From Malaciobacter pacificus (lineage in GTDB: Bacteria; Campylobacterota; Campylobacteria; Campylobacterales; Arcobacteraceae): a DNA stretch of 64,000 nt. The stretch covers positions 1,674,001 through 1,738,000 of the forward strand of contig NZ_CP035928.1 in the NCBI RefSeq assembly GCF_004214795.1, read 5' to 3'. Below the pieces are notes generated by a model. The model saw only the letters and a list, made by a program, of their open reading frames with translations. It did not search any database and was not told the DNA's origin. Shown piece after piece: positions 45,027 to 58,680 of this stretch. Position 1 is the first letter of the stretch, and each line of letters begins with the position of its first letter. Position numbers and translations under genes: made by a program.

Positions 45027-45416
45027 TTATTTGTCCTTAAGAATAGAGTATGTTGCCATTAACCATGCAATAATTAATAATGTTCCTCCAATAGGAGTAA
45101 TTGCACCTAATATGGGAATATTTAAAATAACTAGCAAATATAACGAAATAGAAAAAATCAATAAACCTATAACCATAAGCCAACATGCAATAATAAGCTT
45201 TTTGTTATTCTCTTTAAAATTAATAAAAATAGAAAGAGCAAATAAACCTAAAGTATTATAAAAGTGATACTCAACACCAGTATTATAAATTTTTAACATA
45301 TCATCTGTTACTATTGATTTTAATCCATGTGCCCCAAAAGCACCTATTGCAATAGCTAACGCCATTAAAAATGAGGCTATTGCAAAAAAGTTTTGTGAAG
45401 TTTTATTTAAAGTCAT
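45027..45416 (-). CDS. DUF423 (YgdD-like) membrane protein
   Basis: A 129-residue protein with four membrane helices. The N-terminal stretch AIAIGAFGAHGLKSIV and the next YNTGVEYHFYNTLGLFAL are the conserved marks of DUF423. The family function is unknown. It lies four bases before the channel gene on the same strand. Confidence 0.9.
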   Translation of the reverse strand: MTLNKTSQNFFAIASFLMALAIAIGAFGAHGLKSIVTDDMLKIYNTGVEYHFYNTLGLFALSIFINFKENNKKLIIACWLMVIGLLIFSISLYLLVILNIPILGAITPIGGTLLIIAWLMATYSILKDK

Positions 45417-45461
45417 TTAATATCTTTCCTAATTTTTTGGGAAGTATATCAAATTTCTGTT

Positions 45462-45749
45462 TTATTTATCTTTTTTCTCTTTTTTTTCTTTTGACTCTTT
45501 TTTACTTGAAAATCCAGCACCTTTTTTTTCTTTCTTTTTTAATTCAAGACTAGAAATCAGTTCTTTATAATCCATACCTTCTTGATTCATCTTTGCAAAA
45601 CAAGCAGCAGCAACCGCTATAGCATTAGGTACCTCTTTTTTCTTCTTATATGCTTGAATGTTTTTTTCACTAACTTTAATTAAAGCAGTAAATTTTGGTA
45701 TGGTTAATTCAGCATCTAATAAAAGTTTTTTAAATTCGATAAAAGTCAT
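45462..45749 (-). CDS. Small HTH-like protein with a lysine-rich tail
   Basis: A 95-residue protein from ATG 45749, chosen over a longer frame from 45785 because GGGAAG lies shortly before it. The first 60 residues look like an XRE-type helix-turn-helix (LTIPKFTALIKVSEKNIQAYKKKKEVPNAI). The last 25 are almost only Lys, Glu and Ser, a flexible basic tail likely to contact nucleic acid. No gene name can be given. Confidence 0.6.
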   Translation of the reverse strand: MTFIEFKKLLLDAELTIPKFTALIKVSEKNIQAYKKKKEVPNAIAVAAACFAKMNQEGMDYKELISSLELKKKEKKGAGFSSKKESKEKKEKKDK

Positions 45750-45805
45750 GTTCTTCCCAAGTAATAAATTTGAAAAATTATACACATAACTTTTTAAAAT
45801 AATTC

Positions 45806-46252
45806 TTATACAACATCAACTTCCCAAAAAAAATCAATCCATTCATTAGCTTCTCTTACTGAATAATCAGGCTTTAATACTGCTGTTCCTTTATAAAAAA
45901 GTGTTGCTAACTTAAAATCTACATTAGGAAACTTTTCATTTAATAACTTTAATATTGCCTCCATAGTTTCTCCTGAATCAACAATATCATCAATAATTAA
46001 AACTCTTTTAGCATGTGATATATCAGGAATATTAAAAATATTAAAAGTATCTAACTTTAAATCACCTTCATAATGAATAGAATTTAATGTATACAAATTT
46101 CTCATATCCATAGCTTGAGCCATACAATGAGCTAATGTCAAACCACCCCTTGCAACTGCCAATAAAATATCTGGTTCATAGCCTCTACAACTATCAACTA
46201 ACTTTTGTGTATCTTTTTTAAACATGTCATAACTATAATATAATTTTTCCAA
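45806..46252 (-). CDS. Purine phosphoribosyltransferase
   Basis: The 148-residue protein has the type I phosphoribosyltransferase loop VLIIDDIVDSGETMEAIL that binds PRPP, and the early DILLAVARGGLTLAH loop. Size and the C-terminal EWIDFFWE fit xanthine/guanine or hypoxanthine enzymes. It lies 9 bases after a purine permease gene, which supports purine salvage. Confidence 0.85.
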   Translation of the reverse strand: MEKLYYSYDMFKKDTQKLVDSCRGYEPDILLAVARGGLTLAHCMAQAMDMRNLYTLNSIHYEGDLKLDTFNIFNIPDISHAKRVLIIDDIVDSGETMEAILKLLNEKFPNVDFKLATLFYKGTAVLKPDYSVREANEWIDFFWEVDVV

Positions 46253-46261
46253 ATATAATCC

Positions 46262-47554
46262 TTATAAAATAAATGCTAATGCACTAATTATTGTAATAAC
46301 CAATATACCTAAATTTAAATCTTCAAATTCTCTTTTTACTAACTTAATAATAGTATAAAATAAAAAACCTGCTGCAATTCCATTTGTTATAGAAAAAGTT
46401 AATGGCATTAATATAACAATTAAAAACGCAGCCGCACAAGTAGCTAAATCAGCCTTTTCAAAATTGATTTTTCCAAGTTCAGTAAACATAAGTACTCCAA
46501 CAACAACTAAAACTGGATAAATAGCATTTGATGGAATTGATTTAAATAATGGCAACAAAAATAAAGTTCCAATAAAAAACAATGCAGTAAAAACAGCAGT
46601 TAAACCTGTTCTTCCACCCTCTTCAACTCCACTAGCACTCTCTATAAAAGATGTAGTAGTTGAAACACCAATTAAACTTCCTGCTGTTGTAGCAACTGCA
46701 TCAGCTTCTAATGTTTTTTGCAAAGACTTATCATCTTTATTATTCTCTTGAAATAACTTAGCTCTAGTACCAACACCAGTTAAAGTACCTAAGGTATCAA
46801 ACATATCAGTAATTAAAAAAGTAATAATTACAGGTAATAATGATAATGATACAGCACTTAGAATATCTAATTTAAATAATATTGGTTCAATTGAAGCGGG
46901 AATTGAAATAAACTCTTTAGGAAAATCGCCAATACCAATTATCCATGCAGTTATTGAAGTAATCAAAATTGATAAAATGAAAGCTCCACGTAACTTATAT
47001 GCATAAAAACTAAAAGATAAAACTAAACCTAAAACTCCAATCAATACTTCTGGTTTAGAAAAATCTCCTAATTCAACTAACGTAGCATCATTGCCAACAA
47101 TCATTCCCATTTGTTTTAAACCAATAAAAGCAATAAAAGTTCCAATACCAGCACTAATTGCACGTCTTAAATTCATTGGTATTGAAGTCATAATCCAAAC
47201 TCTAAAATTAGTTAAGGATAAAATAACAAATAATATACCCGATAAAAAAACGATCCCTAAAGCAGTTTCCCATGGTATTTTCATACCTAATACTAAACCA
47301 TATGAAAAATAAGCATTTAAACCCATTCCTACACTCATTGCAATAGGAGTATTAGACCATAGTCCTGAAAACAAAGTTGATAATATTGTTATCAGTGCCG
47401 TTGCTGTAATTACAGCATCAATTGGTAAACCTGCATCTGCTAATATAAATCCATTTACAGGAACAATGTACATCATCGTTAAAAAAGTTGTAAAACCTGC
47501 AAAAAATTCTGTTCTTACATTAGTATTGTGTTGAGATAATTTAAATAAGTCCAT
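46262..47554 (-). CDS. NCS2-family purine permease
   Basis: A 430-residue transporter with about 13 membrane helices. NTNVRTEFFAGFTTFLTMMYI, ANTPIAMSVGMGLNAYFSYG-like region and GVSTTTSFIESASGVEEGGRTGLTA identify the AzgA/PbuG branch that takes up adenine, guanine or hypoxanthine. It heads an operon with the phosphoribosyltransferase. Confidence 0.92.
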   Translation of the reverse strand: MDLFKLSQHNTNVRTEFFAGFTTFLTMMYIVPVNGFILADAGLPIDAVITATALITILSTLFSGLWSNTPIAMSVGMGLNAYFSYGLVLGMKIPWETALGIVFLSGILFVILSLTNFRVWIMTSIPMNLRRAISAGIGTFIAFIGLKQMGMIVGNDATLVELGDFSKPEVLIGVLGLVLSFSFYAYKLRGAFILSILITSITAWIIGIGDFPKEFISIPASIEPILFKLDILSAVSLSLLPVIITFLITDMFDTLGTLTGVGTRAKLFQENNKDDKSLQKTLEADAVATTAGSLIGVSTTTSFIESASGVEEGGRTGLTAVFTALFFIGTLFLLPLFKSIPSNAIYPVLVVVGVLMFTELGKINFEKADLATCAAAFLIVILMPLTFSITNGIAAGFLFYTIIKLVKREFEDLNLGILVITIISALAFIL

Positions 47555-47717
47555 GACTTAATCCTTAAGAGAAATAAGAGGAAATTATATAGAAAAACAA
47601 ATGAAAATATAGAATAAGTCTGTATAAAATATAGGAAATAAACTAAATAAAAATGTAAGACTAAATAGTAAAAAAGGGAATAAAAAAGAGAATAGCAGAA
47701 TTAATAAAAAAGCTGCT

Positions 47718-47766
47718 AAAAAAAAGCCTACCTAAACAGACTTAAAAAAGAATGCTTAGATAGGCT
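47718..47766 (-). terminator. Terminator of the rRNA operon
   Basis: On the minus strand AGCCTATCTAA (from 47766) pairs with TTAGGTAGGCT (to 47725) with one mismatch, followed by eight T. It lies about 17 bases after 5S rRNA. The rest of the gap to the permease gene is A/T-rich and shows no gene. Confidence 0.8.
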
Positions 47767-47782
47767 ATTTGTAAACTCAAGA

Positions 47783-47898
47783 GCTGGCAGCGGCCTACGT
47801 TTCCACACCTGAAAGGTGCAGTATTATCAGCGATGAAGTGCTTGACTTCCAGGTTCGGAATGGAGCTGGGTATTTCCACTTCTCTGTAACCACCAGCA
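47783..47898 (-). rRNA. rrf: 5S ribosomal RNA
   Basis: The minus strand reads from TGCTGGTGGTTACAGAGAAG to CGTAGGCCGCTGCCAGC, with the conserved CCGAACCTGGAAGTCAAGC core; the ends pair (GCTGG/CCAGC). About 116 bases. Last gene of the rRNA operon. Confidence 0.95.
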
Positions 47899-48200
47899 AT
47901 ATGAGTAAAGAAGATACTTATAAAGTATACTCTTTACTCACATCAAGATAGTCTTGAGTGTAAAGATAATGTTAAAGTCTTAAGCTCTTAAAAAAATTGA
48001 CATTTTTTCAAGGTAACGCTTTACAATTTTACACTGTTTATTTATTAAGTAATTTCACACGTTAGATTTAAAGGACAACGGACATTTATGATACCTTCGT
48101 ATACATAAATCTCTTTATTTCCTAAAAATGACAAGCAGTTGTCATTTTCTTAACGTAAATAAACTTAATAAGATAGTAAACCAAGAAATTTATAAAAAAA
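47899..48200 (-). other. 5S-23S spacer
   Basis: About 300 bases without a gene. It has short hairpins, among them TGAGTAAAGA/TCTTTACTCA (47903-47941) beside 5S, and ATTTATG/CATAAAT near 48090, probably used in processing of the rRNA precursor. Confidence 0.6.
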
Positions 48201-51121
<2,921 letters not shown>

Positions 51122-51410
51122 ATAACTTAGTAAACTAAGCTACCTTTTTTCTTAATAGTATTTCTACTATTTTTTGAATAATTATTCCTTGGCTACTATC
51201 TTATTAAATTTACATTTAATAAATATAGTTGTGTTTTAAATTGTTTCTTTATTAACTTATATCTATATCGCTATAAATATTCGCTAGAAAAATTTTAAGA
51301 CTTTAACATTATGTTTTTAAATATCGTATTACCATCTCTAGTAATTCTTAGGTTTAAAACCTAATATAAATCCAAATATATTTGAACTTATATTAAGTTT
51401 TATAGGTATA

Positions 51411-51486
51411 TGGTGGAGATAAGCGGGATCGAACCGCTGACCTCCTGCGTGCAAGGCAGGCGCTCTCCCAGCTGAGCTATATCCCC
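51411..51486 (-). tRNA. tRNA-Ala (TGC)
   Basis: The minus strand folds as a cloverleaf from GGGGATATAGCTCAGCTGGG to a genome-encoded CCA. The anticodon loop is TTGCACG, anticodon TGC. It lies in the 16S-23S spacer. Confidence 0.97.
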
Positions 51487-51524
51487 ATATATGCTGAGTT
51501 AATCTTTTTTTACAGATTATTTAA

Positions 51525-51601
51525 TGGTGGGCCTACCAGGACTTGAACCTGGGACCTCACGATTATCAGTCGAGCGCTCTAGCCAGCTGAGCTATAGGCC
51601 C
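51525..51601 (-). tRNA. tRNA-Ile (GAT)
   Basis: The minus strand runs from GGGCCTATAGCTCAGCTGGC to an encoded CCA, with anticodon GAT in CTGATAA. It is transcribed between 16S and tRNA-Ala, the usual spacer order. Confidence 0.97.
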
Positions 51602-51698
51602 CTATTACCTATTTTAAATAATCTTTATAAACTGAATATATCAATTAGTTTTTCTATAAATGTTTCGAGTTAAGAAACGAATCTTAACTCTTTCTCTG

Positions 51699-53213
<1,515 letters not shown>

Positions 53214-53525
53214 AAGTGTTTGAAACTGACAACTTTATGTAACTTTGCATTCTAAAAAAATTTGCATTTTTTCAGAGTACTGCAATTTTAGTTACAAAAT
53301 TATCACTCATTGTTTAGCTTAAAGCTAAAAATAAAATTTTTACATTCTATTTAATAGACAAGAATTTTTATTCTTGTTTTTTTATTTAACATTTATTTAA
53401 TTATCTTATTGATAATATTCAGTTTATAAAGATTACTCTTCTTTAAACTTTATTTCTTTTTAAAGATCGTTAACTCTCAACTCATCTCTCTTCCGTTTGA
53501 TGTGTCTCAGTCAATTTGGACGGGA
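53214..53525 (-). other. rRNA operon leader
   Basis: About 310 bases between the promoter and 16S. It has no gene. A GATCTTTAAAA stretch on the minus strand near 53457-53467 resembles a boxA antitermination site, and A/T-rich hairpins near 16S probably form the processing stalk. Identification of boxA is tentative. Confidence 0.5.
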
Positions 53526-53554
53526 ATTATAATAGATTCCTGACCCTTTGTCAA
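53526..53554 (-). promoter_or_regulatory. Consensus rRNA operon promoter
   Basis: On the minus strand TTGACA (53549-53554) and TATAAT (53526-53531) are separated by exactly 17 bases: a perfect sigma-70 promoter, unusual in a phylum that mostly lacks clear -35 boxes. It lies about 310 bases before 16S. Confidence 0.9.
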
Positions 53555-53634
53555 GGGGTTTTTTGTTTTTTTATTAAATTTAAGCTAAATTTAAATAAAA
53601 ATAAGGTTTTTACTAGTTTATATTAGTATTTTAT

Positions 53635-54648
53635 TCAGATAATTTCTAAACTAAATCTATTTCTTCCCTCTTTTTTTGACTCATATAGTTTTCTATCTAT
53701 TCTATCATACAATTCATCTTTAAAATTTTGATTGTTTAAATCAATATTTTCTATAAAACCTAAACCAATTGAGACTGTTAAAAAATCGGAAACACTTTGA
53801 TTATATGTTTCTATTTTTTCTGAACTGATATTTTCAATTAATTTTTTTATTATTTTAATTGCATTCTCTACTTTATCTACATCAAATAAAATACCAAACT
53901 CTTCACCACCAAGTCTAAATTGATAATCATTTGCTCTGTTAAATGTCTTTTTTAAAATTAATGATATTTTTTTTAATGTTTCATCACCTTTTAAATGACC
54001 AAAACCATCATTATAGTCTTTGAAATAATCCACATCAATAATAGCAAAACAAAAGGGTTTTTTTTCTCGATTTAATTTTTCTATTTTTTTTTGAAACATT
54101 TCCTCAAAATACCTTCTATTATATAAGTTCGTTAATTCATCAACTATACTTAATTTTTTTAGTTCTAGATTCTTTTTTTCAAGTTCTATCTGAATGTTTT
54201 TATAAGTTGTTACATCTAACATTACACCAACAAGACCTAATACTTTATTTTCTTCTGACATAAATGTTGCTTTATAAAAATTAAAATATCTTAATTTTTT
54301 ATCTGCACATTTAACTTTTGCTTCATAAAATTGGGTTCCAGGATTAGAGAATAACTCTTGGTCTTTATTAGAATATATATCCGCTAATTCTGTTGGTATA
54401 TATTCAGGTAAATCATATAAAGACTTGCCTATTATTAATTCTTTTTCAACACCTATAATCATTTTTGAAAATGAGTCATTACAATGTTGATATATTCCAT
54501 TTATATCTTTATAAAATACTGGGTTTGGAATCGTGTCTAAAAGTAGTTGTAAAAAGGATTGATTATACTGTAATTGATTTCTTAAAGTATTTAATGTCTC
54601 TAAATTTTTTTGTGTGAATATTTGATTTTCTAATAAGTTTTCATTCAT
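53635..54648 (-). CDS. Diguanylate cyclase with a PAS domain
   Basis: A 337-residue cytoplasmic protein. A PAS domain (about 25-150; TIPNPVFYKDINGIYQHCND) precedes a GGDEF domain (about 170-335) that makes cyclic di-GMP. The active loop is GGEEF, and RxxD (RAND) lies five residues before it, so the product-inhibition site is kept. No membrane helix is seen. It is the last gene before the rRNA operon, on the same strand but upstream of its promoter region. Confidence 0.93.
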   Translation of the reverse strand: MNENLLENQIFTQKNLETLNTLRNQLQYNQSFLQLLLDTIPNPVFYKDINGIYQHCNDSFSKMIIGVEKELIIGKSLYDLPEYIPTELADIYSNKDQELFSNPGTQFYEAKVKCADKKLRYFNFYKATFMSEENKVLGLVGVMLDVTTYKNIQIELEKKNLELKKLSIVDELTNLYNRRYFEEMFQKKIEKLNREKKPFCFAIIDVDYFKDYNDGFGHLKGDETLKKISLILKKTFNRANDYQFRLGGEEFGILFDVDKVENAIKIIKKLIENISSEKIETYNQSVSDFLTVSIGLGFIENIDLNNQNFKDELYDRIDRKLYESKKEGRNRFSLEII

Positions 54649-54715
54649 TATTTATACCTCAAAGGAATAATAATCTAAATATGTTAAAAGTAAGTTTAGA
54701 GAAATAATTTTTTAG

Positions 54716-54790
54716 TGGCTCCGGCACCTGGATTCGAACCAGGGACCAAATGATTAACAGTCATCTACTCTACCACTGAGCTATGCCGGA
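54716..54790 (-). tRNA. tRNA-Asn (GTT), copy 1
   Basis: The minus strand forms a cloverleaf from TCCGGCATAGCTCAGTGGTA to an encoded CCA; anticodon GTT in CTGTTAA. Identical in all 75 bases to the two copies upstream. Confidence 0.97.
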
Positions 54791-54820
54791 ATTTGTAAGT
54801 TTTGAAACAATTTATTTAAG

Positions 54821-54895
54821 TGGCTCCGGCACCTGGATTCGAACCAGGGACCAAATGATTAACAGTCATCTACTCTACCACTGAGCTATGCCGGA
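54821..54895 (-). tRNA. tRNA-Asn (GTT), copy 2
   Basis: Same 75-base sequence as copies 1 and 3, 30 bases from copy 1. Confidence 0.97.
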
Positions 54896-54938
54896 ATCTT
54901 AATAAATTAGTTTGAAAAGGTATTTTAAAAAAAGTTAG

Positions 54939-55013
54939 TGGCTCCGGCACCTGGATTCGAACCAGGGACCAAATGATTAACAGTCATCTACTCTACCACT
55001 GAGCTATGCCGGA
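54939..55013 (-). tRNA. tRNA-Asn (GTT), copy 3
   Basis: Same 75-base sequence, 43 bases from copy 2. The spacers differ from each other, so the copies are separate units and not a longer duplicated block. Confidence 0.97.
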
Positions 55014-55077
55014 ATCTATCTTTGTTTCAAAATGGACTGGAATTATAGTCAAAAAAATAGTCTTTGTCAAGACTTTT

Positions 55078-55995
55078 TCAAGCTTTTTTATAAAATTCTA
55101 CACCTGCACTAGATACTAGTGAAATAAGACCATTATTTACTAGTTTTTCCAAGTTTTTTATACTGTTCTCATCAAACATATTTGAAATATCTTCTTTAGT
55201 AAGTGGTCTTCTACTTAAAGTTGTTAAAATTTCTTTTTCATTATAAGATTGAAGAAGTTTTGGTCTATTTTTATAAACTATGTTTACATTAATATTTTCA
55301 AATCTTTTTGCAATAGATTCTAAGAACTCAAAACTAACAGGTTTTACATCATAAGCTGGTGGTCTATCAATAGTACCAATATCAACTCTTAATGGATTAA
55401 TACTTTTTATAGCATCATAAAGTAGTGTAATTTCTTCATCTTTGTCATTTAATGTTTTAACAAATAAAATTTCTAATACAAAATCATTTTCAGTTTGATT
55501 TGAAAACTCACACATAGAAGGAATAATTTTATCTATCTCAATACTATTATCTTGTCTATCAAGTTTCTTAAAACATTTTTCACTAACACAATCTAACGAA
55601 AGTTTAACAATATCGATTTTTAATAAGGTATTAAATACTTTATTCTTATAAATTGTACTACCATTAGATAAAATCAATGTTTTAGTTTCACCCTTAATTT
55701 CATTAATTTTATCTACTAATTCATCTAGTTTTGGATACAAAGTTGGTTCACCATTTGCAGTTAAAGTTATTACATCAATTTTTGGATGTTTAAGATATGA
55801 TTTTTTAATTTCATTTATAACTTCTTCAACATTTGGATATTCATCCATACTACTTACTGTTTTTGCACCTTCAAGCTCACAATATAAGCAATCAAAATTA
55901 CACTGTTTTTTAGAAGGACTTAAATCTACACCTAAAGATATACCAAATCTTCTTGATGGAACTGGACCAAAAGTTATTGAGTTTGAATAAGACAT
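55078..55995 (-). CDS. Radical SAM protein
   Basis: A 305-residue radical SAM enzyme. The N terminus is FGPVPSRRFGISLGVDLSP, followed by the cluster motif CNFDCLYC (Cx3Cx2C) and TANGEPTLYPKLDEL, the SAM-binding GE region. It fits the COG0731-type Fe-S oxidoreductases distantly related to wybutosine enzymes; the reaction is not known. The last 60 residues look like a winged helix (LTTLSRRPLTKEDISNMF), perhaps for nucleic acid or protein contact. Confidence 0.82.
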   Translation of the reverse strand: MSYSNSITFGPVPSRRFGISLGVDLSPSKKQCNFDCLYCELEGAKTVSSMDEYPNVEEVINEIKKSYLKHPKIDVITLTANGEPTLYPKLDELVDKINEIKGETKTLILSNGSTIYKNKVFNTLLKIDIVKLSLDCVSEKCFKKLDRQDNSIEIDKIIPSMCEFSNQTENDFVLEILFVKTLNDKDEEITLLYDAIKSINPLRVDIGTIDRPPAYDVKPVSFEFLESIAKRFENINVNIVYKNRPKLLQSYNEKEILTTLSRRPLTKEDISNMFDENSIKNLEKLVNNGLISLVSSAGVEFYKKA

Positions 55996-56069
55996 ATTAA
56001 ATACTTTCGAAAGATTAAGTAGGAAGATTCCTACTTAAATTAATTTGAGATTTTAGAGATAATACTCTA

Positions 56070-57107
56070 CTATTTTTTAGAAACTCTTTGACACTCTTTT
56101 ACAAAGTGAATTGCATTTTCAACTGGAACATCAGGTAAAATTCCATGACCTAAGTTAAAAATATGACCTTCACCTTGCATTATATTTTGAATTGCTTCTA
56201 CACACTCTGTAGTTCGCTCTTTTGAGTAAAGTCTTGTTGGTTCCATATTACCTTGAAGAACATATCTATCACCTAGCTTTTCTTTAGCTAATGCCATTGG
56301 TGTTCCCCAATCAACTCCAAATACATCAAAGTTTCCGTAAACTAAACCTCTTTCAATAAATGCAGCAACTCCTTTAGGGAACATAATTACTGGAATATGA
56401 GGATATTTTTCTTTAATAAACTCTGCAATTTCAACCATGTATTTCCAAGAAAACTCATCATATTTACCTGGTTCAATTGCAGCTGCCCATGAGTCAAAAA
56501 TTTGAACAACATCAGCACCTGCTTGAATTTGTTTTTCCATATAAAACTTAACTACATCAGTTACTTTTCTTAAAATATTATGTAAAAGTTCAGGGTTAGA
56601 ATACATCATTTTTTTACAAACATTATATGTTTTAGTCCCCTGGCCTTCAATCATATAAGTTGCTAGTGTCCAAGGAGCTCCTGTAAATCCAATTAATGCT
56701 TTATCTTCAGGAAGTTGTTGTTTTAATAACTTGATTGTTTCATAAACATAAGTTAATTTATTAGCAGCCTCTTCTCCTCCTAATAAATTATCTAATTCTT
56801 CTTGTGACTTTAAAGGATCTTTAAATACTGGTCCTTCACCTTTAATAAACTCTAAATGCATACCCATTTCATTTGGAATAACTAAAATATCACTAAATAA
56901 AATAGCTGCATCAACTCCAACTATATCAAGAGGTTGAATAGTTACTTCAGCTGCCATCTCAGGATTATGGCAAAGGTTTAAAAAATTACCAGCTTTTGCT
57001 CTAACTTCCATATATTCAGGTAAATATCTACCAGCTTGTCTCATCATCCATACAGGAGTATAAGGAGTCTCTTTTCTAAAACATGCATCTACAAATATTT
57101 TTGACAT
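56070..57107 (-). CDS. hemE: Uroporphyrinogen decarboxylase
   Basis: HemE removes four carboxyl groups from uroporphyrinogen III in haem synthesis. The 345-residue product has the N-terminal [15 protein letters not shown] signature, [29 protein letters not shown] and the C-terminal [14 protein letters not shown]. Its start is the base where the YqhA-like gene ends. Confidence 0.97.
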   Translation of the reverse strand: MSKIFVDACFRKETPYTPVWMMRQAGRYLPEYMEVRAKAGNFLNLCHNPEMAAEVTIQPLDIVGVDAAILFSDILVIPNEMGMHLEFIKGEGPVFKDPLKSQEELDNLLGGEEAANKLTYVYETIKLLKQQLPEDKALIGFTGAPWTLATYMIEGQGTKTYNVCKKMMYSNPELLHNILRKVTDVVKFYMEKQIQAGADVVQIFDSWAAAIEPGKYDEFSWKYMVEIAEFIKEKYPHIPVIMFPKGVAAFIERGLVYGNFDVFGVDWGTPMALAKEKLGDRYVLQGNMEPTRLYSKERTTECVEAIQNIMQGEGHIFNLGHGILPDVPVENAIHFVKECQRVSKK

Positions 57108-57640
57108 TAGTGTCCTTCTTTCTTATATTCTTTTTTACCAACTTTACCTAAGAAGTAAAGTCCTATTGAAAGTACCATTATAGATATTGCAAAATATAGC
57201 ATCTCTAAAGCACCATCATATTTAGTATGAAGTACTCTTTGGAAAAAACCAACTACAAGTACCATAACAACAACCTTTGCAATTTTATCTTTTAATTGGT
57301 CAAGAGAAGTTATTGCTAATATATTTTGTTCTTTATTTGAATCTTCAGCTACATCAATTTTAGAAATAAACAATTCATATAAACCAAAAGCGAATATTAA
57401 CATTACCACAGCAATTAAATAAATATCTACTGCACCTATTATTTTACTAACTATTACTTCATGAAAATCTTTTGGATGTAATCCATTTGAATATACATTA
57501 ACTACATAAGTTAAAACTTCAAAAATATCAACTGAACCAACTATAAAAAGAATCATTGAACCTATTAGTCCAAAAATGACTGCAAGGAGAATTAACATCC
57601 TTGTTCGCCACATAGCTCCTTCAAAAAGCTTTTCAATCAT
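57107..57640 (-). CDS. YqhA-family (UPF0114) membrane protein
   Basis: A 177-residue protein with four membrane helices, at about 13-36, 68-90, 126-145 and 150-168. The N terminus [24 protein letters not shown] is conserved in UPF0114. Function unknown. It is wedged between asd and hemE with one-base overlaps on both sides, so the three are translated from one message. Confidence 0.85.
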   Translation of the reverse strand: MIEKLFEGAMWRTRMLILLAVIFGLIGSMILFIVGSVDIFEVLTYVVNVYSNGLHPKDFHEVIVSKIIGAVDIYLIAVVMLIFAFGLYELFISKIDVAEDSNKEQNILAITSLDQLKDKIAKVVVMVLVVGFFQRVLHTKYDGALEMLYFAISIMVLSIGLYFLGKVGKKEYKKEGH

Positions 57641-58677
57641 TAAATGTCATTCTCCATTTCAATCCATTTAAGACCAATTCTAACTGCATTTGTAGCAGCT
57701 CCTACTCTAACTTGGTCTGCAACATTGAAATAATGTAATACATTTGGAGCATAAACATCTCTTCTAATTCTTCCAACATAAGTAATATCAGTATCAGTTG
57801 ATACAATTGGCATTGGATAAGCATTATTTGCTAAATCATCAATTACTTCCACATCATCAAATGCAGCTAATGCATCTCTTGCAGCATCAACATCAACTTC
57901 TACACCATCTTCAAAAGTTACAGTAATAGATTCTGAATGTGATCTTAGAACTGGAACTCTAACACAAGTTGCAGCTACTTGAAGCTCTTTGTGCATAATT
58001 TTTTGAGTCTCTAAAACCATTTTCATTTCTTCTTTAGTAAATCCATTTGGTTGAGCTACATCAATTTGAGGAATTACATTTAGAGCAATTTGGTGTGCAA
58101 ATGCTTTGATTTCTGTTTCATCTAATTTAAATGCGAAAAAGTCTTGCATTTGTTTTACAAGCTCTTCCATACCAGTTTTACCAGCACCACTTACTGCTTG
58201 GTAAGTTGATACATCAACTCTTTTAATTCCATATAAATCATCTAATGGTTTTAAAGATAATACCATTTGAATTGTTGAACAGTTAGGATTTGCAATAATT
58301 CCTGTTTCTCTCCAATTTACAATATCTTCAGGATTTACTTCTGGAACTACTAATGGAACATTTGGATCCATTCTAAAGTGACTTGTATTGTCAATTACAA
58401 CAGCACCTGCTTCCACTGCAAATTTTGCAAACTTTTCAGAAACTGAACCACCTGCACTAAAAAATGCAATTTCTACATCATTTTCTTCAAAACATGTTTC
58501 TGTCAACTCTTTTACAGTGTACTCTTTATTTTTAAATTCAATTGTTGAACCCGCACTTCTAGAACTTGCTAGTGGTACTAAATTATTGATAGGAAAATCA
58601 TACTCAGCTAAAACTCTAAATAACTCTTCACCAACGGCACCAGTAGCCCCAACAACTGCAACATTAAATTTTCTCAT
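57640..58677 (-). CDS. asd: Aspartate-semialdehyde dehydrogenase
   Basis: Asd reduces aspartyl phosphate to the semialdehyde feeding lysine, threonine and methionine synthesis. The 345-residue product has the NADP loop VVGATGAVGEEL, the catalytic Cys133 in ANPNCSTIQM, QAVSGAGKTGMEEL, and the active-site His in RVPVLRSHSESI. gyrA ends 3 bases before its start. Confidence 0.96.
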   Translation of the reverse strand: MRKFNVAVVGATGAVGEELFRVLAEYDFPINNLVPLASSRSAGSTIEFKNKEYTVKELTETCFEENDVEIAFFSAGGSVSEKFAKFAVEAGAVVIDNTSHFRMDPNVPLVVPEVNPEDIVNWRETGIIANPNCSTIQMVLSLKPLDDLYGIKRVDVSTYQAVSGAGKTGMEELVKQMQDFFAFKLDETEIKAFAHQIALNVIPQIDVAQPNGFTKEEMKMVLETQKIMHKELQVAATCVRVPVLRSHSESITVTFEDGVEVDVDAARDALAAFDDVEVIDDLANNAYPMPIVSTDTDITYVGRIRRDVYAPNVLHYFNVADQVRVGAATNAVRIGLKWIEMENDI

Positions 58678-58680
58678 TTA

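Noticed and set aside
47899-48200. Possible extra tRNA or small RNA gene in the 5S-23S spacer
   Set aside because: Only short hairpins are seen; no cloverleaf or promoter could be recognised.
54716-55013. Prophage or island attachment site at the tRNA-Asn cluster
   Set aside because: No integrase gene and no partial tRNA copy flanking foreign-looking genes is seen; neighbours are core genes on both sides.
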